A stretch of DNA of 9,540 bases. Origin: Fimbriimonadaceae bacterium. GTDB lineage: Bacteria; Armatimonadota; Fimbriimonadia; Fimbriimonadales; Fimbriimonadaceae. Each line of letters opens with the position of its first letter. Position 1 is the first letter of the stretch. Location: positions 1 through 9,540 of the forward strand of contig JANWJY010000078.1 in assembly GCA_025451715.1 (NCBI GenBank). Reading direction: 5' to 3'. A program made the translations under genes and the position numbers. The notes under the pieces were generated by a model that saw nothing but the letters and a program-made list of their open reading frames with translations, ran no database searches and was not told where the DNA came from. Positions 1-5,673 of the stretch are shown here, piece after piece.

Positions 1-180
1 AGAGCCGGGGCGAGTCTCGTGGTTGCGGACTCAAAGGAGCTCAGCCAATCGTTGCTTCGAATTGCTGGTAGCCCAGAGCTCAGGCAGAAGATGGGTGAGG
101 CCGCCAAAGCCTTGGTCCGAGCAAACCTGGGAGCCAGCAAACGCTGCGCCGAAGCAATAGTTGCGGCCGCAACGGACTAG
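1..180 (+). CDS. waaA: 3-deoxy-D-manno-octulosonic acid (Kdo) transferase, C-terminal end only
   Basis: Only the last 59 codons are in the window; the gene enters from the left and ends with TAG at 178-180. WaaA/KdtA adds Kdo to lipid A at the cytoplasmic face of the inner membrane. The visible peptide fits the end of this glycosyltransferase family: a start like RAGASLVVADSKELSQSL (the AGA..V.D..EL pattern of the nucleotide-sugar domain), then a PELRQKMGEAAKALV helix, then NLGASKRCAEAI, which matches the closing 'N.GA..R....I' pattern of WaaA. MurG and other GT-B enzymes end in a similar way, so the family call rests on a short stretch. If correct it implies an LPS-bearing diderm, which agrees with the secretin gene further right. 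It converges on the next gene, and the two stop codons share bases. Confidence 0.6.
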   Translation, partial: RAGASLVVADSKELSQSLLRIAGSPELRQKMGEAAKALVRANLGASKRCAEAIVAAATD

Positions 181-1106
181 CCGCCGCCGAGCACGCCACC
201 AAGGTCGCCGAGACCGCCGCCGATGCCCCCGAACCCGGGGCCCCCGAGCCCGCTTCCGATGTCCCCCGAGACCGAGAACCACTTGTACGTCTTGTACTTG
301 TAGCAGATCTGCCCGACAAGGCTGTCGGCTTGCTGTCCGTAGGTGTCGATGCGCTCAGAGCTCTGTCCCTGCATACCAGTCAGTCGCTGCATTAGTTGGC
401 TCAGGTCGGCGTCTGGCGAACCGGAGTCCTCGAGCACGTCGATCAGCTCCCGCATCATCGAACCGGTCTCATCCAGACACTGCTCGTAGGCGTTCTTGAT
501 CGGCACGCACTCGGTGGGAGGCTGCTTCGAGTTGAAAAAGGCGTTCAGATCCTTCCAGCCCTTCCGCATTTCCGGCGCTTTGCCAGAGATCTGCCTGTTG
601 ATTTCCGGGTTCTCCAGATGTTCGCTCCCCATGTCGCCCGACGTGTCGTCGAGTAGGTCGTCGTACATCGAACGAGTGCTTCCAACGAGCATCGCTAGTG
701 CCTGACCGATGTGGGCTTTGGCCAACCTCTGACGCTCGCGCTCGGTCCTCTCGAGGTGAAGCAGCCAAGCCCTGACTTCCGGCGGCATCTTGTCGGCGAG
801 CTGGGCGTTCGGGTTCTGAGGGTCGTAGCCCAGGCTCAAGTCGGGCGTGGCCGGGTCGAACCCAAGCTGGGTCGGAATCGTGTATCCCGGGTCGGTGGCC
901 TGAATCTGGACCGGGTTGGACTTGCCGGGGACGCTCAGGTTCGCGACCTGTCCCCCGCCTGCGACCTCGCCTGACCGCCCGAATAGCCCGCCCTTGCCGA
1001 GTGCGAATCCTGCAAGCACGGCAAGCATGATCAAACCGACCACGAGCGCCGCGCTCGACTTGCGGCTCTGCGCCTGGTACGGATCGACCTGCATCGGGGT
1101 GGCCAT
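177..1106 (-). CDS. uncharacterised single-span membrane protein with glycine-rich C-terminal tail
   Basis: I do not recognise a named family for these 309 residues. Visible architecture: a short polar N-terminus with lysine/arginine (RK at 15-16), one hydrophobic membrane segment at about 19-38, a Gly/Pro/Asn-rich extracytoplasmic linker (40-105), a helical charged region (PPEVRAWLLHLERTERERQRL, 108-128, then onward to about 265), and a tail of about 29 residues made mostly of glycine with L, I, D and F (281-309). Cysteines 200, 210 and 268 lie in the probably exported part and could form a disulfide. The ATG at 1104-1106 is preceded by GGAAGG (minus strand, 1124-1119), which is 12 bases away and therefore a long spacing; a second ATG at codon 5 is possible. 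The tail is encoded by imperfect GC-rich repeats at 180-265. The topology call (N-in, C-out) is inferred from the positive residues before the span. Confidence 0.75.
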   Translation of the reverse strand: MATPMQVDPYQAQSRKSSAALVVGLIMLAVLAGFALGKGGLFGRSGEVAGGGQVANLSVPGKSNPVQIQATDPGYTIPTQLGFDPATPDLSLGYDPQNPNAQLADKMPPEVRAWLLHLERTERERQRLAKAHIGQALAMLVGSTRSMYDDLLDDTSGDMGSEHLENPEINRQISGKAPEMRKGWKDLNAFFNSKQPPTECVPIKNAYEQCLDETGSMMRELIDVLEDSGSPDADLSQLMQRLTGMQGQSSERIDTYGQQADSLVGQICYKYKTYKWFSVSGDIGSGLGGPGFGGIGGGLGDLGGVLGGG

Positions 1107-1137
1107 GATTCTTTGACGCCTTCCGTCCCATTATCGG

Positions 1138-1284
1138 CTACGTTGGATCGATTGAGGTGAGGACTTTTCCCCGTTCGATGAGCCGCTCCGCTGTCGTCAA
1201 GCGTCTGCACGCAAAAGTGCCGGAATTCCAGGTTAGAAACAAGAAGACCGCCACAAGCGTACCGATGAGTAAGTCTAGGCTCAT
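1138..1284 (-). CDS. possible 48-residue membrane mini-protein
   Basis: A short minus-strand frame, ATG at 1284-1282 and TAG at 1140-1138, lies 31 bases upstream of the start of the 309-residue membrane protein and on the same strand. It encodes a hydrophobic segment LDLLIGTLVAVFLFLTW (residues 3-19), followed by a basic/polar helix with CRRLTTAERLIERGK. By hand count about 64% of its third codon positions are G or C, compatible with a real GC-rich gene but less biased than the neighbours. Against it: no Shine-Dalgarno is visible before the ATG, and the start lies only 18 bases from the divergent 170-residue gene, whose promoter would have to sit inside this frame. The shape (one span, then an amphipathic basic stretch) recalls a stunted pseudopilin or a small membrane regulator, but no family can be named. 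The longer reading of this frame back to 1566 is antisense to the next gene and is not proposed. Confidence 0.35.
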   Translation of the reverse strand: MSLDLLIGTLVAVFLFLTWNSGTFACRRLTTAERLIERGKVLTSIDPT

Positions 1285-1302
1285 TCGAACCGAGGTCCAG
1301 AC

Positions 1303-1815
1303 ATGAAGCCAGTCAGCCCTCAGCACCCGCTGTACGGAATGTTCGCCGAGCTCGTCGCAGGCTCGCTCGCTGAGCGGCGCCTGCCGACGGACCCCAAGGT
1401 CGACGCGTACCTGACCGCGCTGCTCGTCAGGTTCATCCATTCCGATGAGGTGTTCGCAGTCCGCAAGCAGGGCAGAAAGCTCGAGTCCGTGATCGAGATG
1501 ACCGCCGAGGCGGACGTCAGGCTCAACGCCGACTCCTTTGAGCGCGAGCGGCAGGTCCACCGCCACATCGGCGACTTCATCCTGTTCTGGAGCGGCCTTT
1601 ACCCGGACTACCTCCGAAGGCTCAAGCTCGGTTCGGGACTAGACCTCGTGTGCGACTACACGAGCCAGGGCCGCGAGAGCTACCACATCGTGAGCACGTT
1701 CGACTACCCGCCGTTCGGCGAAGAGGCCCCCACTTTCAAGATCCTGAGCGAGGGGTTCGCGGACTATTCGCTGGCACTCGCCGACGTGGCCGAGTCGCTG
1801 CCCTACACGGCCTGA
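1303..1815 (+). CDS. conserved uncharacterised protein, 170 residues
   Basis: This is a soluble, probably cytosolic protein with no signal peptide and no membrane span. Features seen: an N-terminal helical half with LLVRFIHSDEVFAVR (40-54), a charged segment (ESVIEMTAEADVRL), then the striking block RERQVHRHIGDFILFWSGLYP (81-101), and a C-terminal SYHIV..FDYPPFGEEAPTFKILSEGF region (126-152). The HRHIGDF/LFW.G.YP pattern is familiar to me from uncharacterised proteins scattered over several bacterial phyla, but I cannot name a domain or a function. His86, His88 and Asp91 are candidate functional residues only by their clustering. The ATG at 1303 follows GAGGT (1292-1296) at a 6-base spacing, which supports this start. 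The stop lies 13 bases inside the end of the convergent MFS gene. Confidence 0.8.
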   Translation: MKPVSPQHPLYGMFAELVAGSLAERRLPTDPKVDAYLTALLVRFIHSDEVFAVRKQGRKLESVIEMTAEADVRLNADSFERERQVHRHIGDFILFWSGLYPDYLRRLKLGSGLDLVCDYTSQGRESYHIVSTFDYPPFGEEAPTFKILSEGFADYSLALADVAESLPYTA

Positions 1816-3086
1816 ACCGCAGCGTCCTCGGGCATCCTAGCTTCACGACAGGCCCGGAAGGCCAGGCCGATGAAGCCCGCCAGGGCCATCCCGCCACCCA
1901 TGACGAAGATCGACTCTGCGAGCCCAAGCCAGTCGATCATGGGCCCGACGCACAGCATCCCGACCGGCTGTACGCTCATCTGCGAGCTGACCCAGGCGCT
2001 GCTCACCCTGCCTCGGACCGCGTCCGGGAACGCCGCCTGCATGTAGGTCTGAATCGGGATCCAAGCGAACGGGATCGCCATGCCCGCCAGGACGTTCCAG
2101 AACATAAAGAGCCACAGCTCGCGGCCGAAGGCCATCATCAGCACCGTGAAGCCCACGAAGCCTGTCGCCAGCGAATAGGCCAGCCCGGGCCGGCCGATCG
2201 ACATTCGGCCGACGATGTACCCGAACACGGCCATCGGAATCGCAAAACTGAGCTCGATCCAGGCGAACTGCTGAAATCCACCGCCGAACCACTTCTTGTT
2301 CGCTTCCAGGTACGCGATGAAGAAGCCCGAGATGAACGCTTGGGCGACAAGGTTCGAAGGGAGGGCGACCCTCAGGACTGGGTTCTGGAAGACGGCCCGG
2401 ACGCCGTCTATGAACTCGCCCTTGCCCCTTCTGGGCTCGTCGACGTGCTCATTGGCAAGTGGCAGAAGCTTCGGGAGCCGAAGCACCCAGTAGGCGCTGA
2501 ACAGGAAGGTCACGGCGTTGAACAGCGCGGCAGCAAACAAGAACTTCTCCGGGATGTGCTTGTGCAGGTAGGCGAGCACCGTCGCGGAGAAAGCCGTCCC
2601 GGCCATCCACATCACCTGCTGGGTGACCATGAAAGCCGCATTGCCCTGGGCTAGCATCTCGGGCGGCAGGAGCCTAGGCATCGCGGCCATGCGGGCAGGC
2701 ATGAAAAAGGCGTTGACGCAGGAGAGGGCGAAGGCGAACCCGCCGATAACCCATACAGAGGGCACGGGCTGAAACCAGGCGTAGGCCGCTAGGGCCAGGG
2801 TCAGCAAGGCACTCACGAAGTCGGCGAGGGCCATGATCCGCCTCCGGTCGAACCTGTCGGCCACGACCCCGGCATAGGGGGCCAGCAGCAGGAACGGCAC
2901 GGCTGAGGCAGTCATAACGAGCCCGACCTGGAGGTTGTCCTTGCTCGCCTCCTTGGCCATGAACATGAACACAAGGAAGTAGATCGAGTCGCCCAGGAGG
3001 GACACCGTCTGGGCCATCCATAGGTCTCGGAACTCGCGTATGCGCAGGACGCCAGAGCCGCTTGGCAAGGTCAAAGATTGTGCCAC
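1803..3086 (-). CDS. MFS transporter, MFS_3 (EntS/MefA-like) exporter family
   Basis: The 427-residue product is an inner-membrane secondary transporter of usual MFS length, probably a proton-driven exporter of a small molecule; the substrate cannot be read from the sequence. It opens with IREFRDLWMAQTVSLLGDSI (17-36), the typical start of the MFS_3 group. It carries motif A, GVVADRFDRRRIM (73-85), in the loop between helices 2 and 3, then FFMPARMAAMPRL (127-139) after helix 4, a charged central loop (about 204-230), and AVRGRVSSAW (356-365) in the second half, also typical of this group. About ten to twelve hydrophobic segments are present. The start is a GTG at 3086-3084 without a clear Shine-Dalgarno, and the frame is closed just upstream by a stop at 3101-3099, so no longer start exists; TTG codons 5 and 7 are alternatives. 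It is divergent from the pilus operon and nothing suggests a pilus role. Confidence 0.88.
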   Translation of the reverse strand: MAQSLTLPSGSGVLRIREFRDLWMAQTVSLLGDSIYFLVFMFMAKEASKDNLQVGLVMTASAVPFLLLAPYAGVVADRFDRRRIMALADFVSALLTLALAAYAWFQPVPSVWVIGGFAFALSCVNAFFMPARMAAMPRLLPPEMLAQGNAAFMVTQQVMWMAGTAFSATVLAYLHKHIPEKFLFAAALFNAVTFLFSAYWVLRLPKLLPLANEHVDEPRRGKGEFIDGVRAVFQNPVLRVALPSNLVAQAFISGFFIAYLEANKKWFGGGFQQFAWIELSFAIPMAVFGYIVGRMSIGRPGLAYSLATGFVGFTVLMMAFGRELWLFMFWNVLAGMAIPFAWIPIQTYMQAAFPDAVRGRVSSAWVSSQMSVQPVGMLCVGPMIDWLGLAESIFVMGGGMALAGFIGLAFRACREARMPEDAAVQAV

Positions 3087-3297
3087 TCGCGACTGGGGTT
3101 ACCGGTTCTGCACGGGACATTTGCCGGATTTGGAGCCTAACCCTTGGTTCCTACCAGGGTGCCAGCCCGCGAACGATGGCAACCCGTAAGTTGGAGAACC
3201 GAAGTCCAGTGGTGAAAGAAGTTCGAGTGGCACCTGAGGTTTCGATTGCACCCATCCGAGATTTATACGGGGCGAGAATCCCGACTGGAGACAGTGC
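3087..3297. promoter_or_regulatory. divergent intergenic region between the MFS gene and the pilus operon
   Basis: These 211 bases separate two divergent genes and should contain both promoters. No good sigma-70 box pair is visible. The best + strand -10-like hexamer is TATACG at 3264-3269 (four of six to TATAAT), with no acceptable -35 at 16-18 bases upstream. The TGGCAC at 3228 looks like half of a sigma-54 site, but its TTGC partner is badly spaced. The Shine-Dalgarno of the first pilus gene is GGAG at 3287-3290, seven bases from the ATG. An inverted repeat at 3140-3160 is listed separately. No RNA gene and no believable coding frame was found here. The promoter content is inferred from gene arrangement rather than from motif quality. 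Confidence 0.45.
3140..3160. promoter_or_regulatory. imperfect inverted repeat, possible operator or 5'-leader hairpin
   Basis: The arms ACCCT(T)GGT and ACCAGGGT pair over eight base pairs with a single bulged T (3145) around the four-base loop TCCT (3149-3152). No T-run follows on either strand, so it does not look like a rho-independent terminator. It lies 54 bases upstream of the MFS start and 137 bases before the pilus operon, where an operator could sit. It is the only such palindrome I noticed in this region. Function is inferred from position only. Confidence 0.35.
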
Positions 3298-4116
3298 ATG
3301 TATGAAACCTACTGGGGCCTGAACGAACCACCGTTCACGCTGACTCCCGATCCGCGGTTCCTTTATATGAGCCGAGCCCACGAAGACGCCCTGATGATGT
3401 TGCACTACGCGATCACGCGCAACAAGGGCGCAGCCATGCTCGCCGGTGAGATCGGGCTAGGCAAGACCACCATCACCCGCAAGCTCCTCGAGACCCTTGA
3501 CCCCGTCAAGTACCAGCTCGTGATGATCGTCAACCCGATCCTCACACCGATCCAGATGATCCAGGAGATCCTGGGCCAGCTCGACATCGATTGCGACTCG
3601 AAGAACCGGCAGGTCCTGATCCAGCGGCTCCACCTGGCGCTCTTGGATAACTACGACAAGGGCCGGAAGGTGGTGCTCCTGATCGACGAGGCCCACCTCA
3701 TCAAGACTTCGAACTCGTTCGAGGAGCTTCGGCTGCTCCTGAACTGCCAGATGAACGACCAGTTCCTCATCAACTTGATCCTGGTCGGACAGAGCGAGCT
3801 CAAGGAGAAGATTTCAAAGGTGCCGGCGCTCGAACAGCGCATGGCGGTCCGGTACGTCATCAAGCCCCTCGACGAGTTCGACACGGGCGAGATGATCATG
3901 CACCGGCTACGCGTGGCTGGCTACTCGGGCGAGAAGACCCCGTTCACGCCGGACGCGATCCACGAGATCCACAAGATCAGCAAGGGCTCCCCGCGCGTGA
4001 TCCTGCAGCTCGCCGACAACGCGATGCTGATGGCGATGGCCCGCAAGGAGAAGATGGTCGACGGGTTCCTCACCCACGAAGTGGCCGAAGAGTACAGCGG
4101 AGGCATGGCAGCGTGA
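3298..4116 (+). CDS. ExeA/GspA-type AAA+ ATPase
   Basis: This is a P-loop ATPase of the ExeA/GspA (AAA_22) type, 272 residues, expected at the inner face of the cytoplasmic membrane. The N-terminal signature YWGLNEPPFTLTPDPRFLY (5-23) is that of ExeA proteins. Walker A is GEIGLGKT (50-57), Walker B with catalytic acid is VVLLIDEAH (125-133), the sensor-1-like strand is LILVGQSEL (160-168), and LEQRMAVRY (179-187) has the arginine expected for the finger (R181). A helical lid with SKGSPRVI (228-235) closes the module. In Aeromonas, ExeA with ExeB helps insert the type II secretin through peptidoglycan. This copy stops after the ATPase core and lacks the transmembrane and peptidoglycan-binding extension of Aeromonas ExeA. 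It is the first gene of the operon; the ATG follows GGAG at 7 bases, and its stop overlaps the next GTG by four bases. A role in secretin assembly or pilus control is inferred from the neighbours. Confidence 0.9.
   Translation: MYETYWGLNEPPFTLTPDPRFLYMSRAHEDALMMLHYAITRNKGAAMLAGEIGLGKTTITRKLLETLDPVKYQLVMIVNPILTPIQMIQEILGQLDIDCDSKNRQVLIQRLHLALLDNYDKGRKVVLLIDEAHLIKTSNSFEELRLLLNCQMNDQFLINLILVGQSELKEKISKVPALEQRMAVRYVIKPLDEFDTGEMIMHRLRVAGYSGEKTPFTPDAIHEIHKISKGSPRVILQLADNAMLMAMARKEKMVDGFLTHEVAEEYSGGMAA
4099..4103 (+). promoter_or_regulatory. Shine-Dalgarno for the HTH gene
   Basis: GGAGG lies inside the last codons of the ATPase gene, nine bases before the GTG at 4113. It supports a GTG start in the GTGA overlap rather than a later methionine, and suggests translational coupling to the ATPase. 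Confidence 0.7.
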
Positions 4117-4580
4117 ACCTAGCCGACGCCATCAGAAAGGCATCAAACAAAGGTGTGGTCGACGTGCAGCCGGTCACGCTCGCACACGAGCAGCCCTACC
4201 AGACCCCGGCGAAGAAGTCGGTGGAGCCCAATTTGAAGAGCAACCACGGTCCGACCAACTTAGAGGTGCCTGCGCACGCCCCCGAGCCGCTGAACGCAGC
4301 GGTACAGGGCGGCAATGCGGTGCGCCTCGAGATCTTTTTGAACGGCGAGCAGATGGCTGGCATGCTCAAGGCGATCATGGCGGGGCAGCACTCGGTGTTG
4401 ACCGTCCGCGAGGCAGCGTCCTACCTGCGGGTCAGCCCCAAGACGATTGAACGATTGATCGAGGACGGCGAGATACCCGCCGTCGAGATCGATGGACGCT
4501 ACAGGTTCCCCAAGTCGAACCTCGACGACTGGCTGGCTCATCAGTCCGCCGAACACGAGGAGGAAAAGGATGTCGCTTAA
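4113..4580 (+). CDS. excisionase-type helix-turn-helix protein of the pilus operon
   Basis: The product has 155 residues and three parts. Residues 1-12, MNLADAIRKASN, form a short predicted amphipathic helix resembling the 'ILDALRKSE' N-terminus of GspB-type proteins that accompany ExeA. Residues 13-66 are proline-rich and probably disordered. Residues 68-92 contain a hydrophobic strand-helix segment (RLEIFLNGEQMAGMLKAI). Residues 95-141 are a classic excisionase-family (HTH_17, MerR-like) winged HTH: LTVREAASYLRVSPKTIERL, then IEDGEIPAVEIDGRYRFPKSNLDDWL with the G.IPA...G.YRF..S.LD.WL signature. The tail is acidic (EHEEEKD). The start is GTG at 4113, overlapping the ATPase stop as GTGA. There is no recombinase, phage gene or attachment site nearby, so a true excisionase role is unlikely. 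It may be a transcription factor for this operon or another pilus locus, or an adaptor to the ATPase. The domain call is firm; the function is unknown. Confidence 0.85.
   Translation: MNLADAIRKASNKGVVDVQPVTLAHEQPYQTPAKKSVEPNLKSNHGPTNLEVPAHAPEPLNAAVQGGNAVRLEIFLNGEQMAGMLKAIMAGQHSVLTVREAASYLRVSPKTIERLIEDGEIPAVEIDGRYRFPKSNLDDWLAHQSAEHEEEKDVA
4557..4563 (+). promoter_or_regulatory. Shine-Dalgarno that fixes the pilM start
   Basis: GAGGAGG stands six bases before the ATG at 4570. The open frame extends upstream to an ATG at 4492, but that region is the coding end of the HTH gene and has no comparable ribosome binding site, so pilM begins at 4570. Confidence 0.8.
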
Positions 4581-5658
4581 ACTCTTTCGAAAGAAGGCCT
4601 ACGTTGGCGTAGACCTCGGCACGCAATCGATCAAGGTCTGTCAGATTGAGCCCAGCGGCAACCGCTGGGCCGTCACCAAGCACGGTGAGGCCAAGACCCC
4701 GGCTGACTCCATCAAGGACGGCGTCGTCGTCGACACGATGGCTGTCGCCGACGCGCTGAAGCACGCACTCAAGCAGGCCAAGATCAGCGGTACGAGCGCG
4801 ATCATCGGCGTTGCCGGTGGCTCGGTCATCGTCCGCAACGTCCGCATCCCGCGGATGCCCGAGGCGACGCTGCGCAAGTCGATCCGCTTTGAGGCGGGCC
4901 GCTACGTGCCGTCTTCGGTCGAGGACAGCTTTATCGAGTTCGAGATCCTGGGCGACGCCCCGGAGAACCAGATGGACGTGCTGATCGTCGCGGCCCCGCG
5001 CGAGATCGTCAAGAGCCGCGTCGACGCGTGCGCCAAGGCAGGGCTCGAGGTCGAAGTGGTCGACATCGAGGCGTTCGCGATGTACCGCGCACTGATCGAG
5101 ACCGAGTTCGACTCTGAGCTCGCAGAGCAGACTATCGCGCTCGTGGACATCGGTGCCACGACGACGAACGTCAGCGTGATCTCGAAGGGCGTGTTCGCCA
5201 TGACCCGCTCGATCCCGCAGGCGGGCAACACGCTGACCAGCGCGCTGCAGAGCTATTTCAAGCTTGACTACGAGGACGCAGAGAAGGGCAAGGCCCAGCT
5301 CGACCTCACGGCGCTGCTCAACACGGACGGCCCGGTGGAGAACCCGCCGCTCCGCGTGCTGCAGCCGCACATCGACGACCTCTTCCGCGAGATCCGACGC
5401 TCGCTGAACTATTACCAGTCACAACAGACCGACCAGGGCGAGGCCAAACCGGTGACGAAGATCATCGTCAGCGGCGGCGGCGCCCGAATGCCGGGGCTCG
5501 CACAGTACATGTCACACAAGCTCGACGTCGCGGTGACGTCGGCAGGCGTGTACGACTGCTCCCGGTTCGTCGAGTCTGAGCACGATCAGGACGACCACGG
5601 CTTTGAGCTGGCCGTCGCATCGGGGCTCGCGCTCCGATCGATGTCGAAGGTCGCCTAG
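4570..5658 (+). CDS. pilM: PilM, actin-like type IV pilus assembly ATPase-fold protein
   Basis: PilM is a cytosolic, FtsA-like protein that binds nucleotide and the N-terminal peptide of PilN, coupling the cytoplasmic motors to the inner-membrane platform. The 362-residue product has the usual family length. Seen: KLFRKKAYVGVDLGTQSIKV (4-23) with the phosphate-1 loop; the PilM-specific VRNVRIPRMPEATLRKSIRF (88-107), the EA..YVP motif at 108-114, and the 1C-like region up to about 175; the phosphate-2 loop IALVDIGATTTNVSVI (189-204); MTRSIPQAGNTLT (211-223); a SLNYYQSQ helix (278-285); and the adenosine loop IIVSGGGARMPGL (298-310). It ends with FELAVASGLALRS. The start was chosen at 4570, so it overlaps the HTH gene by 11 bases; the longer frame from 4492 adds 26 residues of out-of-family sequence. 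It is followed by pilN after 15 bases. Confidence 0.95.
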   Translation: MSLKLFRKKAYVGVDLGTQSIKVCQIEPSGNRWAVTKHGEAKTPADSIKDGVVVDTMAVADALKHALKQAKISGTSAIIGVAGGSVIVRNVRIPRMPEATLRKSIRFEAGRYVPSSVEDSFIEFEILGDAPENQMDVLIVAAPREIVKSRVDACAKAGLEVEVVDIEAFAMYRALIETEFDSELAEQTIALVDIGATTTNVSVISKGVFAMTRSIPQAGNTLTSALQSYFKLDYEDAEKGKAQLDLTALLNTDGPVENPPLRVLQPHIDDLFREIRRSLNYYQSQQTDQGEAKPVTKIIVSGGGARMPGLAQYMSHKLDVAVTSAGVYDCSRFVESEHDQDDHGFELAVASGLALRSMSKVA

Positions 5659-5673
5659 CCCGGAGAAGCACCG

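Noticed and set aside
1130..1135. Minus-strand GATAAT as a -10 box for the 309-residue membrane protein
   Set aside because: No -35 match lies at 16-18 bases, and transcription from it would start on top of the presumed ribosome binding site.
1650..2654. 334-codon plus-strand open frame across the MFS gene
   Set aside because: It is rich in R, H, E, D and P with no membrane pattern, and the opposite strand carries unmistakable MFS motifs.
3228..3250. TGGCAC and TTGCA resembling a sigma-54 promoter, attractive because pilus genes can be sigma-54 dependent
   Set aside because: The GG and GC pairs are 17 bases apart, whereas sigma-54 sites need about 10. No other GG/GC pair at the right distance was seen here.
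3062..3322. 86-codon plus-strand frame in the intergenic region running into the ATPase gene
   Set aside because: It overlaps both flanking genes, has no ribosome site and no recognisable composition; the ATPase start at 3298 has a proper Shine-Dalgarno.
4492..4569. Longer pilM start at an upstream in-frame ATG
   Set aside because: It would add 26 residues of Ser/Thr/Arg-rich sequence not found in PilM, overlapping the HTH wing, while the ATG at 4570 has GAGGAGG at ideal spacing.
4113..4580. The excisionase-like HTH as a sign of an integrated phage or mobile element
   Set aside because: No integrase, transposase, attachment repeat or composition change is seen; the gene is locked by overlaps into a pilus operon.
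4432..5370. 312-codon open frame on the minus strand across pilM
   Set aside because: It lies wholly opposite the HTH gene and pilM, both with clear family motifs. Its composition (R, D, V, L, H-rich) is typical of an antisense frame in GC-rich coding DNA.
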